DNA of 64,000 nucleotides from Anaspis maculata (Eukaryota; Arthropoda; Insecta; Coleoptera; Scraptiidae), in contig OX421963.1 of the NCBI GenBank assembly GCA_949128115.1, forward strand, positions 79,417,635 through 79,481,634, in the 5' to 3' direction. The position numbers were made by a program, and so were the translations under genes. Position 1 is the first letter of the stretch. Each line of letters opens with the position of its first letter. The notes beneath the pieces are model-generated. The model did no database searches and was not told the DNA's origin. It saw only the letters and a program-made list of their open reading frames with translations. Positions 1-11,390 of the stretch are shown piece by piece.

Positions 1-1390
1 GAAGAAGACGAAGAGGGAGGTTCTTCATAAAACCCCAACCCTTTCAAGCAGGTTTCAAGTTACGTCATATGACAAGGAAAAGCTTCAGTAAGGGTGTTCA
101 AAAAAGTTCGCGACCCTCCTTCACACTTGGTCTATTCTAACCATGGATATTCAGTTTCAATCTAAAACAAACAGTTAATCTTATCTCACGACAAACCTTG
201 ACTCTTTTTCCATGGAAATGTCTCTTTTAAACTTTCTCCCTTTGCTTTGCTAAAACAAACAGTTAGTGGTACTTATCTCCTAATAATCACAACAAACCTC
301 GACTCCTTTCCGATGGAAATGCGTGTTGGACGAATCAGTCTGATCAGATGGGCTAAAACAAACACTAGTTGTATCTTATCACAAACCTCGATGTTTTTCT
401 CGTGAGTTTTGTTGTTCGCAAGTTGAATTCCTTTACATCACATCAGACACTTTTCGGCAACCTCTTCGTTGGTGACAAACATTCGTTCTCCTTGTGTGGA
501 ACAGGTATCGATTAGACTCCGACTCTTGGAACTGGCATGATCTCACTTGGGTCATCTGTTCATCATCTTTATCATCTTGAGTTGGCTCTGATGAAAACAA
601 AACATCCATCAGCAGTAAAGAGTAGCGAGTAGCAATAAGCAAGAGCTCAACATTTTCTCAACACATCATCTTTTGAGTCACGTTCCATCTCATCCCTAAA
701 GTTCTGTTCTCGTCTCGAGTAAAACTGGAGTGAACCGAACAACGTAAGTAAAACGTAGGTGAGAGGTCCAAGGTAGAAGGGGGTGGGTAACGACAAGCAT
801 AGTCAAGGGTCCAAATGAGGGGAACAGTGGAAGTGGTGCCGTGACCAGGATACTCAAAGACGAGAACGTTGTGGATAAAATCATCAATAATGCGTAAAAA
901 CCCAAAACAAGACAAAATAGGGATGATTAGGGTCCAAATGAGGGGAACAGTTCAATAGTTATATTTTCACCCTGGTATGCGAGTGATGCGACTATTAGTT
1001 TTTGGCTGTCAAACGGGAGTGTCACTGTCAAAAAATGGCAGAATCAATAGCTGGGTTCCTTTTATCATCTAGACTGAGAATTTTTTCTCTTTCTAACTGA
1101 GGTGAGAATGGTGGGATTATCTGAAATTTCGTGTGCCTAAAAGGAATATACTTAGCTTATATCTCACGGAACTTGATTTGCGATACGTCATTTGGAAACC
1201 CTCAAGAAGTTGAATTTGGATCAGGATAAAGTACCTACTTATTCCTCCAACTGTCACTTGTCAGTTATTAAAGAATGTCAAAGTTCAAAAATTTCAACTT
1301 CGCTATATCAACTATCCAAAATCTATCCGATAGATTGATGGATACAAATTCCACAAGAAGCGAAGCAAATAACAAAACAATCAAATTAAC
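1..1390. other. gene-free, degenerate repeats
   Basis: No convincing exon is seen. Three degenerate units beginning with the shared motif CTAAAACAAACA start near 161, 249 and 351 and each contain ACAAACCT(C/T)GA, so the spacing is about 90-100 bp. A 23-bp direct repeat lies at 806-828 and 929-951. Short open frames on the minus strand resemble no family I know. Confidence 0.5.
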
Positions 1391-1530
1391 TGCGTTTTCG
1401 ACTCACTAGAACCGAATCGATTCAGCTCTGAAATCCAGTGACTCGATTGGTTTTCGAAAATCCCCGATGGTCAATCAGCAACAGCGATTTTTGAGCTGAA
1501 CTAGCTCGGTTCTAGTGACTCGAAAACGCT
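1391..1530. mobile_element. short palindromic MITE
   Basis: The two ends are inverted copies of about 28 bp (core GCGTTTTCGA followed by TCACTAGAACCGA). The whole unit is about 140 bp with no coding capacity. This is the architecture of a miniature inverted-repeat element. No target-site duplication could be read with confidence, so the superfamily is unknown. Confidence 0.6.
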
Positions 1531-2522
1531 ATAAGTCTGCAGTTGGAGTTTTTCACCATTTCCCAGTCCGGCGTTACGAATTTTCAAATTTTCTCCTGGC
1601 CGTTATCACCGTCAGACGGTCACTCACCCGGGTTTTGACCAGGACGACTCGCGTTTGATGCAGGACTCAACTCAGACGTTCTTTCCTGCTCGGGGATCGA
1701 CTTTTTCTGTAAAATTTCAATTGATTCCGAAAGATTGCATTAGGCGTCGTGTGTGGGTCCATTCTCAGATGCGACGCGTAGTTCTGATTTTCTGACAGTG
1801 GTTTTTCCAAAATGGAACTGGCACATTCCGTAATTCCACATCAACTGCAGAGCAAACTCCAACATGCGGCAACTTCCATGAAATATTCGTTTTAGGTGCA
1901 GCTTGCTGCGAGTCATAATAATAGTATATGCCGATCACGTTTTAAATTCAGTAGAAATTAAAACGCGGTTGGCCATGTTCCCTAGGGTGTAACGGACGCT
2001 GACAGACCAAGTTACGTGAAAACGGGCTTTTTGTGGCGAAGTCCAGTGAGGTTAGAAAATTTTGACATGAAATGCCAATTCTGGCGTCTCCTTGCATCAT
2101 ATTCCGCTACAGTGTTGCCTTAGCTGTTATGACTGTTATCTTGTCAGAATGGCAGGTAAGTGACGGAGTGCCAAGCCATTCTAGGTTTTAGACACTAGGC
2201 CTTCATTTCTGCCCATACATTAGAACAGTTTTCTCAACCTAGTATATGATATGATGGTATATTATGATTCACTATTTTATTCAAAAAAACTGTTCACCAG
2301 TCGCCCATTTAAACTGGAGAAAGTCTATCAAAATCAAGACGTCTTGAGCGTTCATACAATCTTGCAACAGCGCTGTACTCGATTGACAATACGAATTCAT
2401 GGTCATCTGGAGAAATCTTGATCCAACATTACAAATTTGAGCATCCCCAAATATCGCAGAACTGCCAACTTGGCGTGCAAAAATTACCGTTCTAGTGCTG
2501 AATTTAAAAGCTGATCGGCATA
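1531..2522. repeat. gene-free stretch with terminal inverted repeat pair
   Basis: Nothing is recognised at 1531-1926. A 25-bp sequence at 1927-1951 (starts TATGCCGATCA) recurs inverted at 2498-2522 with two mismatches, outlining a possible ~600-bp non-autonomous element. Its right end abuts the next foldback and may share one or two bases with it. No coding region is seen inside. Confidence 0.45.
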
Positions 2523-4692
2523 CAGGGTGTCCGTTTTTCGAGGCTAAGCATGGGTATCTCGCTTATCTTTAGAGATACAGAGTCGGTTGAATTAGAAAAA
2601 AGTTGCGAATTTTCATGACGATCAATGATCCAAAAAGATATTTGACTTGTCAGTTTTAGTTTTCAAGATATTGAGGAAAAACAGAAATTTGAAATTTTTG
2701 TTTTAATTTTTTATTTGAAAAACGGTTGAAAGTAGCCTTTTCTAATGAGGACATTGTGGAGGCACTTTCTCAACGGGAATTCAATGTTGCCAAAATCTTC
2801 ATTCTAGCTTTCAAAACAACCGAGATATGACATTGAACTTTTTTTTTTCTTATGGGCGCCATATTGGATTTTGACATTTTTGAATACAATATTTTTTCTG
2901 GTTACAACGATGTGTTACATGCCACTGTTGAATTCATGCTTTTAAGCAAAAATTTATTTTTTAATTTTTTAAAGAGTGCTTTGGAAACAAAATTAGCACC
3001 GACAATAAAGAAAAACGTAAATGTTGAACATTTATTCAACAGTGACATGTGGCACATCGTTGTAACCAGAAAAGAATACCGTATTCAAAAATATCAAAAT
3101 CCAATATGGCGCCCATTAGAGAAAAAAGTTGAATGTCGTGACTCGGTTGCTTTGGAAGCTAGAATAAAAATTTTGGCGGCTTCGAATTCCCATTGAAAAA
3201 ATGCCCTAACAATGTCTAGATTAGAAAAGGCCACCTTCAACCGTTTTTTGAATAAAAAATAAAAACAAAAATTCAAATTCCTGTTTTTTCACGATATCTC
3301 AAAAACTAGAATCGATACGTCAAATTTCTTTTTGGATCATTGATCGTCATGAAAATGCGCAACTTTTGCCTAATTTAACCGACTTAGTATATTGGAAATA
3401 GAAAAAAATAGGTGCTTTGCTGGAATAAACTCAAACAAAAACGATTTTTTCACCATGGCAAGCTTACAGTCCCTTCTTCAACATATCAAAAGTCCTCAAC
3501 TCTGGGACTGCTACAAATCAGTATACAGGGTGAAAGTTTATTATTTTTCTTTACTTTCTTTTTTTCTTGAAAAACTGATGACCGAAAGAAACGGTTTCAG
3601 GCTAGTTTGATAGGCCATAGTCTTCCAATAAACATATAAAAAATATACTACTGAGCAACTTCTGCGTATCAAATTACAGGGTGAAAACTATTTTTCAACT
3701 TCAATTTTTTTTCTTGGTGGAACTGATCTAGATTGAAGCCGGTTCCAGTTATTTTGCAAGCTGATAATGTCATAATGAACATATGAAAAGGACACATCTC
3801 TGCATCTGCTGATTTTCAATTTACAGGGTGAAAAGTCATTTTCACGTTTCAATTTTTTTCTTGATGAAATCGGCTCACACAACAATTGCGACTGATTTTT
3901 CTGTGAATTTGAGGTTTCTAGTCAAACATATCAAAATAATACATTTCTGCTAAAGCTACGTTTTTATTTACAAATTTGAATGTTTGGTTGCGTTCCAAGA
4001 TTTTTTGAAGTTTTGATGCAATATACCCGAATATACCCAGACATTTAAATTTGTAAAAAAAAATGTAGTTGTAGCAGAAATGTATTATTTTGATATGTTT
4101 GACTAGAAACTTCAAGTTTACAGAAGAATCAGTCGAAATTGATGTGTGAGCCAATTTCACTAAGAAAAAAATTAAAACGTGAAAATGACTTTTCACCCTG
4201 TAAATTGAAAAGCAGCAGTTGCAGAAATGTATCCTTTTCATATGTTCAGTATGACATTATAAGCTTGCAAAATAACTGGAACCGGCTCCAATCTAGATCA
4301 GTTCCACTAAGAAAAAAAATTGAAAATGAAAAATAGTTTTCACCCTGTAACTTGATACACAGCAGTTGCTGAGTGGTATATTTTTTATATGTTTATTGGA
4401 AGATTATGGCCTATCAAACTAGCCTAAAACCATTCTTCTCAGTCATCAGTTTTTTGAGAAAGAAAGGAAATAAAGAAAAATGATAAACTTTCACCCTGTA
4501 TACTTATTTGTAGCAGTCCCAGAGTTGAGGACTTTTGATATGTTGAAGAGGGAACTGAAAGCTAGCCATGATAAAAAAATCGTTTTTGTTTGAATTAATT
4601 CCAGCAGATATTCTATTTCCAATATACTAACTTAGTGTCTCTCAAGATAAGCGAGATACCCATGCTTAGCCTCAAAAAACGGACACCCTGTA
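2521..4692. repeat. long foldback element with ends TACAGGGTGTCC
   Basis: The left end (TACAGGGTGTCCG, then GGCTAAGCATGGGTATCTCG) reappears inverted at about 4640-4692. The inner arms (about 3390-3985 and 4050-4640) match at roughly nine bases in ten by eye, around a short centre near 4015. Each arm is made of diverged units of about 146 bp that begin CAGGGTGAAA (left arm starts near 3534, 3676 and 3822). The left arm is interrupted by a second palindrome at 2581-3384 that is missing from the right arm. The open frames that appear in both arms are by-products of the palindrome and not genes. Confidence 0.85.
2581..3384. mobile_element. palindromic element nested in the left arm
   Basis: The ends AGTCGGTTGAATTAG and CTAATTTAACCGACT are inverted copies with one mismatch. 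The arms stay paired inward to about 2930 and 3030, including TGGGCGCCATATTGG against its inverse near 3115. The right arm of the surrounding foldback runs through the equivalent position without it, so this is a later insertion. No target duplication is clear. Confidence 0.75.
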
Positions 4693-4794
4693 TAGGTAAT
4701 GCTGCAAGTCAAAGCTGGAGAAGAAATTTTGAAACCGGATTGAGGTATTCGAGTTTTCCACCCTGGAAAAACTTTTCATTTTCATCAATTTTCA

Positions 4795-5873
4795 TATACC
4801 GGGTGATCATTTGAAAACTATCCACCTGCAATATCTCCCGATTCCTAGTGCGAATGTCTTTGAGCAAAAACAGGTCGATTTTTAAATCGAGGGGGACATC
4901 TAAAATATACATTGGAGAATTTATATCTTGAGCCTCCTCGCCCCCACTCACCCCAACTTTGAAATTTCAAATGACACCACCTACTTTACGATACATCAAA
5001 TTAAAGAAAATTGAATTCTCTTTCTGAAAAAAATATTTTGAAATTTTTCAACTCTACCCCCTATTCTTCCTAAAATTCTCTGAGTGTCCAAGTTAATATT
5101 CTTGACCTCCATTTCCCTTCAATACAGTTAACGTCATCCTGCACAGCATCAAAAAATAAAATTTTCTATAAAAAAAGTGCCACCCAAATTCACCCCCTCG
5201 CACCCGCACCTAACCTTAAAAATCTAAAATGTCAATACCCACTTTGTGCTACATCAAATTGAAGGAAATTGAATTCTCTTCCCGAAAAAGATTTTTCACA
5301 ATTTTTAAAGCCCCCCACTTCCCCCTAGGATACTCCAAATGACCAATGGGAGGGGTAGAGAATTTCAAAAAAATTCTTTTCAGAAAAAGAATTCAATTCC
5401 CTTCTATTTGATGTATCACAAAGTAGGTGGTGTTTTGTTAAATTTGGGAGTTGAGGTGGGGGAGAGTAAAGGGTGAATTTGGGTAGCACTTTTCCCACCG
5501 AAAATTTTCTTCTTCGATGCTATCTAAGATGACGCCGACTAAATTGAGAAAAAAATTAGGGGTCCAGAATATAAAATGGGACAGTCAGAGAATTTTTAAG
5601 GAAAAGGGAGTGGGGTTAAAAATTTTGAAAATATTTTTCCAGAAAGAAAATTAATTTCTCTTCAATTTGATGTATTGCAAGGTAGGTAGTGTCATTTGAA
5701 ATTTCAAAGTTGGGGTGAGTGGGGGCGAGGGGGGTGACTATATAAATTTGCCAATGTTTGTTTTAGGTGTCCCCCCCCCGATATAAAAATCGACCTGTTT
5801 TTGCTCGAAAAAATATTCACTAGGAATCGGGAGCTATTGCAGGTGGATAGTTTTCAAATGATCACCCGGTATA
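4795..5873. repeat. foldback element with ends TATACCGGGTGATC
   Basis: Some 40 bp at the left end (TATACCGGGTGATCATTTG onward) are repeated inverted at the right end. The interior holds several copies, in both orientations, of a block pairing a GTAGGTGGTG-type motif with GAATTCTCTT- and AAATTTTTCAA-type motifs, so the arms are themselves internally repeated. AT-rich and non-coding. It starts about 100 bp after the preceding foldback. Confidence 0.8.
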
Positions 5874-6080
5874 ATACAACAAGAGACTGAGTAATTACCG
5901 GAAATTTTTGAGCTGTAAAATATGAGTGGTAATATGAGGTCATTTCTGTATCCAACAAGCACGAATTATTGAGAGCCAAAAATTTCCTGTAATTACGAAG
6001 TCTCGAGATGTATTTGGCATGACAATTCGAACGAAACGATTTTCCATTTTCATCCTCTATAATTGTATTTCCGTACCGGG

Positions 6081-7051
6081 AATGGACCTATTTCTTTTTC
6101 ACGCCCATTTTGGGTCCTATCGCCGCTCATTGGCGAGATTTGCCTCACAATCTCTCGTAGCAACTCTGTCAGTGTCATTTATTACCCCTGACAACGATAT
6201 GTTACAATTTGTCATCAGTTGTCAGTAGAGCAGAACCAAAATGTGGAGCAAAAGTCTTGCCACGATGCAAACCTACAGACTCGACAACGCTCTACTTGTT
6301 TATAAGTGTAGGCATCAAATGACGGGGAATCAGCGTGATAAGAGGTTTAAGTATAGTGCAGAAGGATATTTTGAAGACGTACTTGTGAATAACCTGGAGG
6401 TAGAAGCGAAGTGCTACAGGAGCCAGAAAAAGGAACAAGCTCCTCAAGAAAATGTTCGAAACAGCATTTGTTCTCAGCGTCTTCTTTGTACCAATCACTG
6501 ATGGATAGAAATCTTCCGCTCTGAAGTGCCGTAAGCACACCTAAGATTGAAGCAAAATATTGAGGTTTTGTTGTGAAATTACAGTAGTAATTGCCAAATA
6601 GGAAGCTGAGGTAGCATTCCCAGCACTTTGAACGGTAATTTGGACGCCCCCGCTTTTGGCCTTGCAAGTACAACTTGTAAAACAGCTGAAGTTGTTTCGT
6701 TGGCGTTTGATGCCGGCATCGTGTCTTCCAGTGGCGGCCATCCATTTATTTCGCTTATTTTTGTCGGCAGGAAGACCGTGGAATGAAACATTTGGGGGAA
6801 ATACTCTCTTGGACTTTGTGCGGACAACTTTTCACACAGCAAAAGCGCATTTTTCGAATTGTTCGATCAGTGTAGCGACACGACACATGTTGCAGTCATA
6901 GTGACAGTGACAATCCTAATTTATTGTGACAGTATCGTCTTCCTCGAATTTCGCGCCTAATAATTAGAGGCGTTTGATTGGCCAGGGGTGTGGCTTGGAA
7001 TTATTCATCCTTGTCTGAACGTCTCTGTTCCCCATAAGAAATAGGTCTATT
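6081..7051. mobile_element. possible P-like element carrying a THAP gene
   Basis: AATGGACCTATTTCTT at 6081-6096 and its inverse at 7036-7051 differ by one base, bracketing about 970 bp that contain a broken THAP-domain gene. THAP domains are the DNA-binding part of P-element transposases but also occur in host proteins. No 8-bp duplication typical of P elements is visible, so the element reading is an inference. Confidence 0.4.
6420..6850 (-). pseudogene. THAP-domain protein, broken
   Basis: A start codon at 6850-6848 opens MRFCCVKSCPHK, the C-x4-C half of the C2CH zinc-binding THAP motif. After about 19 codons the frame must shift to continue as VSFHGLPADKNKRNKWMAATG, which matches the conserved middle of THAP domains including the tryptophan. 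The second zinc half, CLRHFRAEDF (C-x2-H-F then the DF pair), follows in a third segment from about 6538. It directly follows a good acceptor (CAATCTTAG), so an intron of about 100 bp probably separates them. THAP domains bind DNA; they are found in P-type transposases and in regulators. The frameshift and the loss of any long downstream frame indicate a pseudogene. Confidence 0.65.
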
Positions 7052-7430
7052 ACACTAGTGCAGTTTTCATCTAATCATAGCCTGATTAGTGGAAATTGCT
7101 GGAATAACCCTTCTTTATTGGTTACATTTTTGACAGTTGAATTGTCTTCTGAACAAGTGGTAGGTAACTATGGTTCTTGGACATTTTCTTTTCGATTTCT
7201 TCTGCCAATTTTCCGAGAGTTTCTCAGTGGAAAATGCAAAACAAGCTAATCGAGAGCGGACTCAAATGGTACAGTTCAAAAATCAGACCCAACTGACGAT
7301 TTTTACAATGAAATAATTCGGAGAAGGCTTTAGATCTTTCCGGGAAACTCATTTTTGTTTTTGTTCAATTATTGTTATGAAGGAACACCTTGTGAGTACC
7401 TATGCTACCAGCAATAATACTAGGCAGAAT
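7052..7430. other. gene-free
   Basis: No exon, repeat or RNA gene recognised between the THAP element and the hAT element. Confidence 0.4.
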
Positions 7431-7438
7431 TCTGCCAG

Positions 7439-9067
7439 CAGGGCCGGCCTTACGGTTTGCGAGGCCCTAGGCAATGATACAACGCGGGGCTCCTGTGTGG
7501 AAAGCGGATGTCGGGAGGGGGGGGCACAACACCAGCCTCCTGCTGAGGCGTGAAATATGTAGCTCTCTGAAAAGACCTTACCTAATATTTTTCTGGGCTG
7601 GGGTGCCAAACTTTTAATTTGCCCGGCCAATAAAACTTGAAACACTTGAGTGCTTGAATGATGAGGTGAGGTCTTCATTTGACCTTCTTGATTCTACTAT
7701 TTATTATTACTCACCACACTTTAGTAACAACAATTTGAACACAGTAACTGTTCCGTCCCTGTTCATTTTTCTTTTTAAGTAAATTCAAATTTATTCGCGG
7801 CTTGGTACCAACATTATTTCGGTCCCAACTCCCGCCATCTTTCCTCTACCGGCACATGTGCGTCAGTCCAAAAGCCTGTCAAGACCGACGCTGCCACCTT
7901 ATAGCAGCCGCCGGAAACGGCGAGAGAGCAGTTGTTGAGTCCGAGACGCCGTGTCGAAGGTCAACACATCCGAGCGAGCGTCGAATTGGAAACATCCCAC
8001 AAAAAGTATCGATTCTCGTGTACGCGGGCGCCCCTTGTTCATGTCCTCTGGAGAGGATGCTGAGTTGGTGTTGAACAACGTCTCTGCCGGCCGCAAAAAA
8101 GCGCAACTGATCCAGTGCTCCTGCCGTTGCAAGTTCATGCCGATTTCTTGAAACGACGCCATTTTCTTCGTGTGCTTTTGTTCGCACCGATCTCGTTACA
8201 CGCAGAGTGCCTGAGGCTCGCGCCCCCATCGTCACCTGGACGGCGCCCTGCTGCTTGCCGTTCCCTTGAGGTGGTCACGCGGACTCCACGCTCCACCGTT
8301 CTACATTCCACCACGGTCAGTGTTCGTCCAATTCCACTGCCACCAGCCAACGTGGTGCGTCGATTATTCACCGCTGCTGTTGGCCGCTAGAGTGAATGCT
8401 ATACATCTTGGGGCGCTAATGCACATCCCTGTAAGTACCCCCTTTTTCAATTCCGTTCCTGCATTTCCGGTCGGTGGTTTGTGCCAAGTCACGAGTAATG
8501 AACCGCCATTTTCTTTACAGCGCCGTTCAGAGTGCATTCGTGTGACGTCATCAGCGACGCTGCCATCGCGAATCCACGCTCGCCGTGTTTGAGATTGTTT
8601 GAGATTGTTTGAGAGTTTGAGACACACAGGATAAAGCTTTGTTGTTCGATAAATTTTGCATTTTGATTTGTGGACCCAATTTAACCCCGCATCGCCAGTG
8701 CTCTTCTGAGCCCCCCTTTGGGAGTTTTTCTCCCGCATTGAATGGCCGTTCGCGTCCAGTAACACCGATTACAGGTAATTGTTAATTGATATTTTCACCC
8801 AGTGACAGTTAGACAGTTCATCCAAAAATTAACAGATGGCACCACTTGCCACTCGTCACCAACCCGACGGCTGATTTGTGATAAAATTAACAGATGGCAC
8901 CACGGTGCAAAAAACACTGCTTTTCTTAAGAAAAAGCAAATTTAATTTATTTTAATTATTAGATATTGATTTTGTTTCAAGCAAGCGCGAGGGAGGCCTC
9001 GCGCTTACGCTTAGGGCGCGAGGCCCTAGGCAACCGCCGCGCTTGCCTTGCCCTAAGACCGGCCCTG
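7439..9067. mobile_element. hAT-type non-autonomous element, 8-bp TSD
   Basis: The ends CAGGGCCGGCCTTA and TAAGACCGGCCCTG are inverted copies with one mismatch. They are flanked by identical 8-bp copies of TCTGCCAG at 7431-7438 and 9068-9075, the duplication length of hAT transposons. A second motif, GAGGCCCTAGGCAA, occurs near both ends in direct orientation. I find no hAT transposase inside, so it depends on a helper. The middle (about 7800-8780) is GC-rich cargo unlike its surroundings. A 21-bp direct repeat (AATTAACAGATGGCACCAC core) lies near 8826 and 8885. Confidence 0.88.
7800..8780. other. GC-rich cargo segment inside the hAT element
   Basis: This block is GC- and CpG-rich compared with the AT-rich neighbourhood. 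On the plus strand it has a strong donor (CCCTGTAAGTACC near 8430) and an acceptor (TTTCTTTACAG ending at 8520), which would define a ~90-bp intron. A small tandem repeat of GATTGTTTGA lies near 8590-8620. It could be a captured promoter and first exon, or part of an LTR. No protein family was recognised in any frame. Confidence 0.35.
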
Positions 9068-9177
9068 TCTGCCAGTCTGAATAAGTATTAGGTGGCATAC
9101 TTGTGGACTAGCGATTGATAACTTTGATCGTACTTAATTACCATGATAATGATGACCTCTCGGATGACTTTTTTCAG

Positions 9178-10702
9178 AACGCATCTACCTCGTAACTTGA
9201 AAATTGGGGACAGGAGAGGACTTCGCAGGTCCGGACTGAACGCCAGCAACCCCACGAAAATCATAATTCACGGATTCCAGAGCAATATCGATGAAGATAT
9301 TTTTGTGGTAAACAAAAACGGTTTGTTGTAACTATCTTGTGTTGAATTTTCAAGATTTGTATTTTTTCTCATTTCAGCTTATTTAGAATCTGGAGATTTC
9401 AACGTGATCGGCATGGATTGGTCGGCTTTGTGCGAATTTGAGTATTTGTCGGCGATCAGAGGAGTGCAACAAGCCGGCAAAGTATTGGCAGAGTTTGTGA
9501 TGTGGATAAATGGATACGGCGGGGTCCATATGGATGACGTGCATCTAGTGGGGCACAGTTTGGGGGCACATGTGGCTGGAATTGGCGGAAGGAGGGTCAA
9601 GAGAGGGAAAATTGGACGGATTACTGGTATGTGCTTTTTCATGTGTTTTGAAATACCTACTGAAAAACCAATAATGGACGTTGAAAATCGAAAAAAATGT
9701 TAACTTTGACACCATGTATCTTTCTTAGGAAGCGAGTCAGAAGACACGTATGTTACATTCACCTGAATCAGGAGGATGATGAGAAAATTATTATTTTTTT
9801 TTTATTGACCAACCAGGCGACATTCAGCTTTTAGCTGCTCTACCATGCAACCTCGGGGACAATACAACATATCCATGGATGTAGCGAGATTCAAACCCAC
9901 ACAGCGCCGCGCGAGTGGCTCAGCTTACCAGCACCTATACCACTCGGCCACCACCACTCCAAGTTAGATCAATTGAAACTGAAACACCCGCTTTCACAGA
10001 TGCCCTCGCAATTGCCATTAGGACATCCGCTGCGGAACAGGCCTCTCTCAAGTTTCCTCAATACACCATAATTAATGCTCTAATATTAGTTACTAACTCG
10101 GTTACTAAACATAATAGGCGTCCCTGCACCTTTGAATTACTCAGCTTGACCAGAGCTCCCATTTGCGCCCATGGCTATTTTACCGTCATTTTTTATTGAA
10201 TTCTACGCTAGCAAAAGAATTGTATATGAGCTTCAGATCCATCACCATTTAAAGGAATTGTTTCCTTCTAGGACTAGACCCAGCAGGTCCAGGGTTCAAC
10301 GACATCCAATCGAAACTGAGACTGGATTCAAACGACGCCAAGCTGGTCGAAGTCATACACACTTACATGAAAGTCCTCGCCATCTCCCAGCCTTTGGGTC
10401 ACATTGATTTCTATCCCAACGGTGGACGATGGCAGCCCGGATGTCCCGACATCTACAACATCTGTAAGTCCGATTTGTCACTACCACTGCTAACTTGTAA
10501 ATGATTGTGACACTTTTTTTGCAGTGCAAGTGGCAGAAAGTCTACGGTGCAACCACGCCAGAGCCTACTACTTTTTCGCCGAGACCATTAAAAATAAAAA
10601 GGCGTTCAAAAGCAAGCGATGCTATTCTGTGGACGACGCCCTGTACAGTCGATGCACGGAAAACACCAACGTTTACATGGGTCAGAGTGATACCTACAAC
10701 AA
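9178..10702 (+). CDS. pancreatic-type lipase / phospholipase A1-like, N-terminus missing
   Basis: Secreted alpha/beta-hydrolase of the animal pancreatic lipase family, which cleaves acyl esters of glycerides or phospholipids. Four exons join in frame: 9178-9320, 9378-9626, 10272-10463 and 10525-10702 (or to the stop at 10713-10715 if the last GT is not used). Exon 1 gives NPTKIIIHGF (the oxyanion-side strand). Exon 2 has NVIGMDW and the nucleophile elbow GHSLGAHVAG. Exon 3 has the acidic residue in GLDPAGP and then HIDFYPNGG. Exon 4 has the catalytic histidine in CNHARAYYFF. Only 14 residues lie between the cysteines of QPGC and RCNH, a short lid more like phospholipase A1 members than triglyceride lipases. 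The exon 1 donor that keeps frame is AACG|GTTTGT at 9320. The signal peptide exon and probably a C-terminal exon were not found. Confidence 0.88.
9795..9962 (-). repeat. tRNA-derived SINE in the lipase intron
   Basis: Read on the minus strand, the unit starts near 9962 with an A-box-like TGGCCGAGTGGTAT. It then has a B-box-like GGGTTTGAATC about 50 bp later and an unrelated body, and ends in an A-rich tail (9789-9800). This is the order of a tRNA-headed SINE with internal pol III promoter boxes, most like a Ser/Leu-type tRNA. It lies in the 645-bp second lipase intron, opposite to the gene. Confidence 0.65.
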
Positions 10703-10984
10703 GTGCGTATTGTAGAGTAAAAGCTGGGTTTGTACAGCTTATTCTAGCCGTTGGTTGCCTTGATTTAGAATCATTATCCAGTATCAAAAGTGGAGGCGAA
10801 CGCTCTAAAATGTGCGGGTCAGACAGTCAAAAACCGTTTATTAGGCTAGAAGTCTCGTTTGTGAAACCTGGGAAAGCTTTAAGACAATAAACAATAATCT
10901 TGTATGCTATCACTCTTTAAGATCGTTAAACCGACCGGTGGAGTGACTGATTCTTGATGTGGATGCACAAGAATGGGACATAGC

Positions 10985-11370
10985 AGCGTCTCAACTCCTG
11001 CCCAAGCTCCTGGCCCCGTTTCATTTTTTGCAGACTTCTCTGGTGGCGATCCGCAGGAGCTAGAGCTCAGGGAAAAACCCATCGTAAGGCTTTATGTGCG
11101 TCTCTTGCAGAAAAGGAAATAGTAAAGCTCAAGTAAATCCGAAAATATAGAAGAAATTTGCATATTTTTCATCCAATTCTTGAAAAACTGCGTGTGACCA
11201 AATTTTGAACGTTCTTCAACAATTTCGACTTTACTTAAGCAACAGACGCCCAATTTACTTTCCTTTTTTTCTTTTTCGAGTCCTCAATTCCTGCGTATCG
11301 CTACCAGAGAAGTCTGCAAGAAATAATACGGGGCCAGCAGCTTGGGGTAAAGTCGGGTCGTGCTTGTGTC
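10985..11370. repeat. imperfect inverted repeat downstream of the lipase
   Basis: The segment 10985-11061 recurs inverted at about 11286-11370, with roughly three bases in four matching; shared words are CCAGAGAAGTCTGCAA and GGGGCCAG. About 220 bp separate the arms. In one frame each arm reads PEKSA(R/K)N, then TGP and AW, so the similarity also shows at protein level. It may be a decayed hairpin element. A lipase terminal exon is an alternative reading of the plus-strand copy. Confidence 0.45.
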
Positions 11371-11390
11371 TAATTCGTGAGACTCAAGTT

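Noticed and set aside
2852..4951. Several 60-114-codon frames, some nearly identical on opposite strands
   Set aside because: The mirror pairs arise from the arms of palindromes and have no protein-like conservation.
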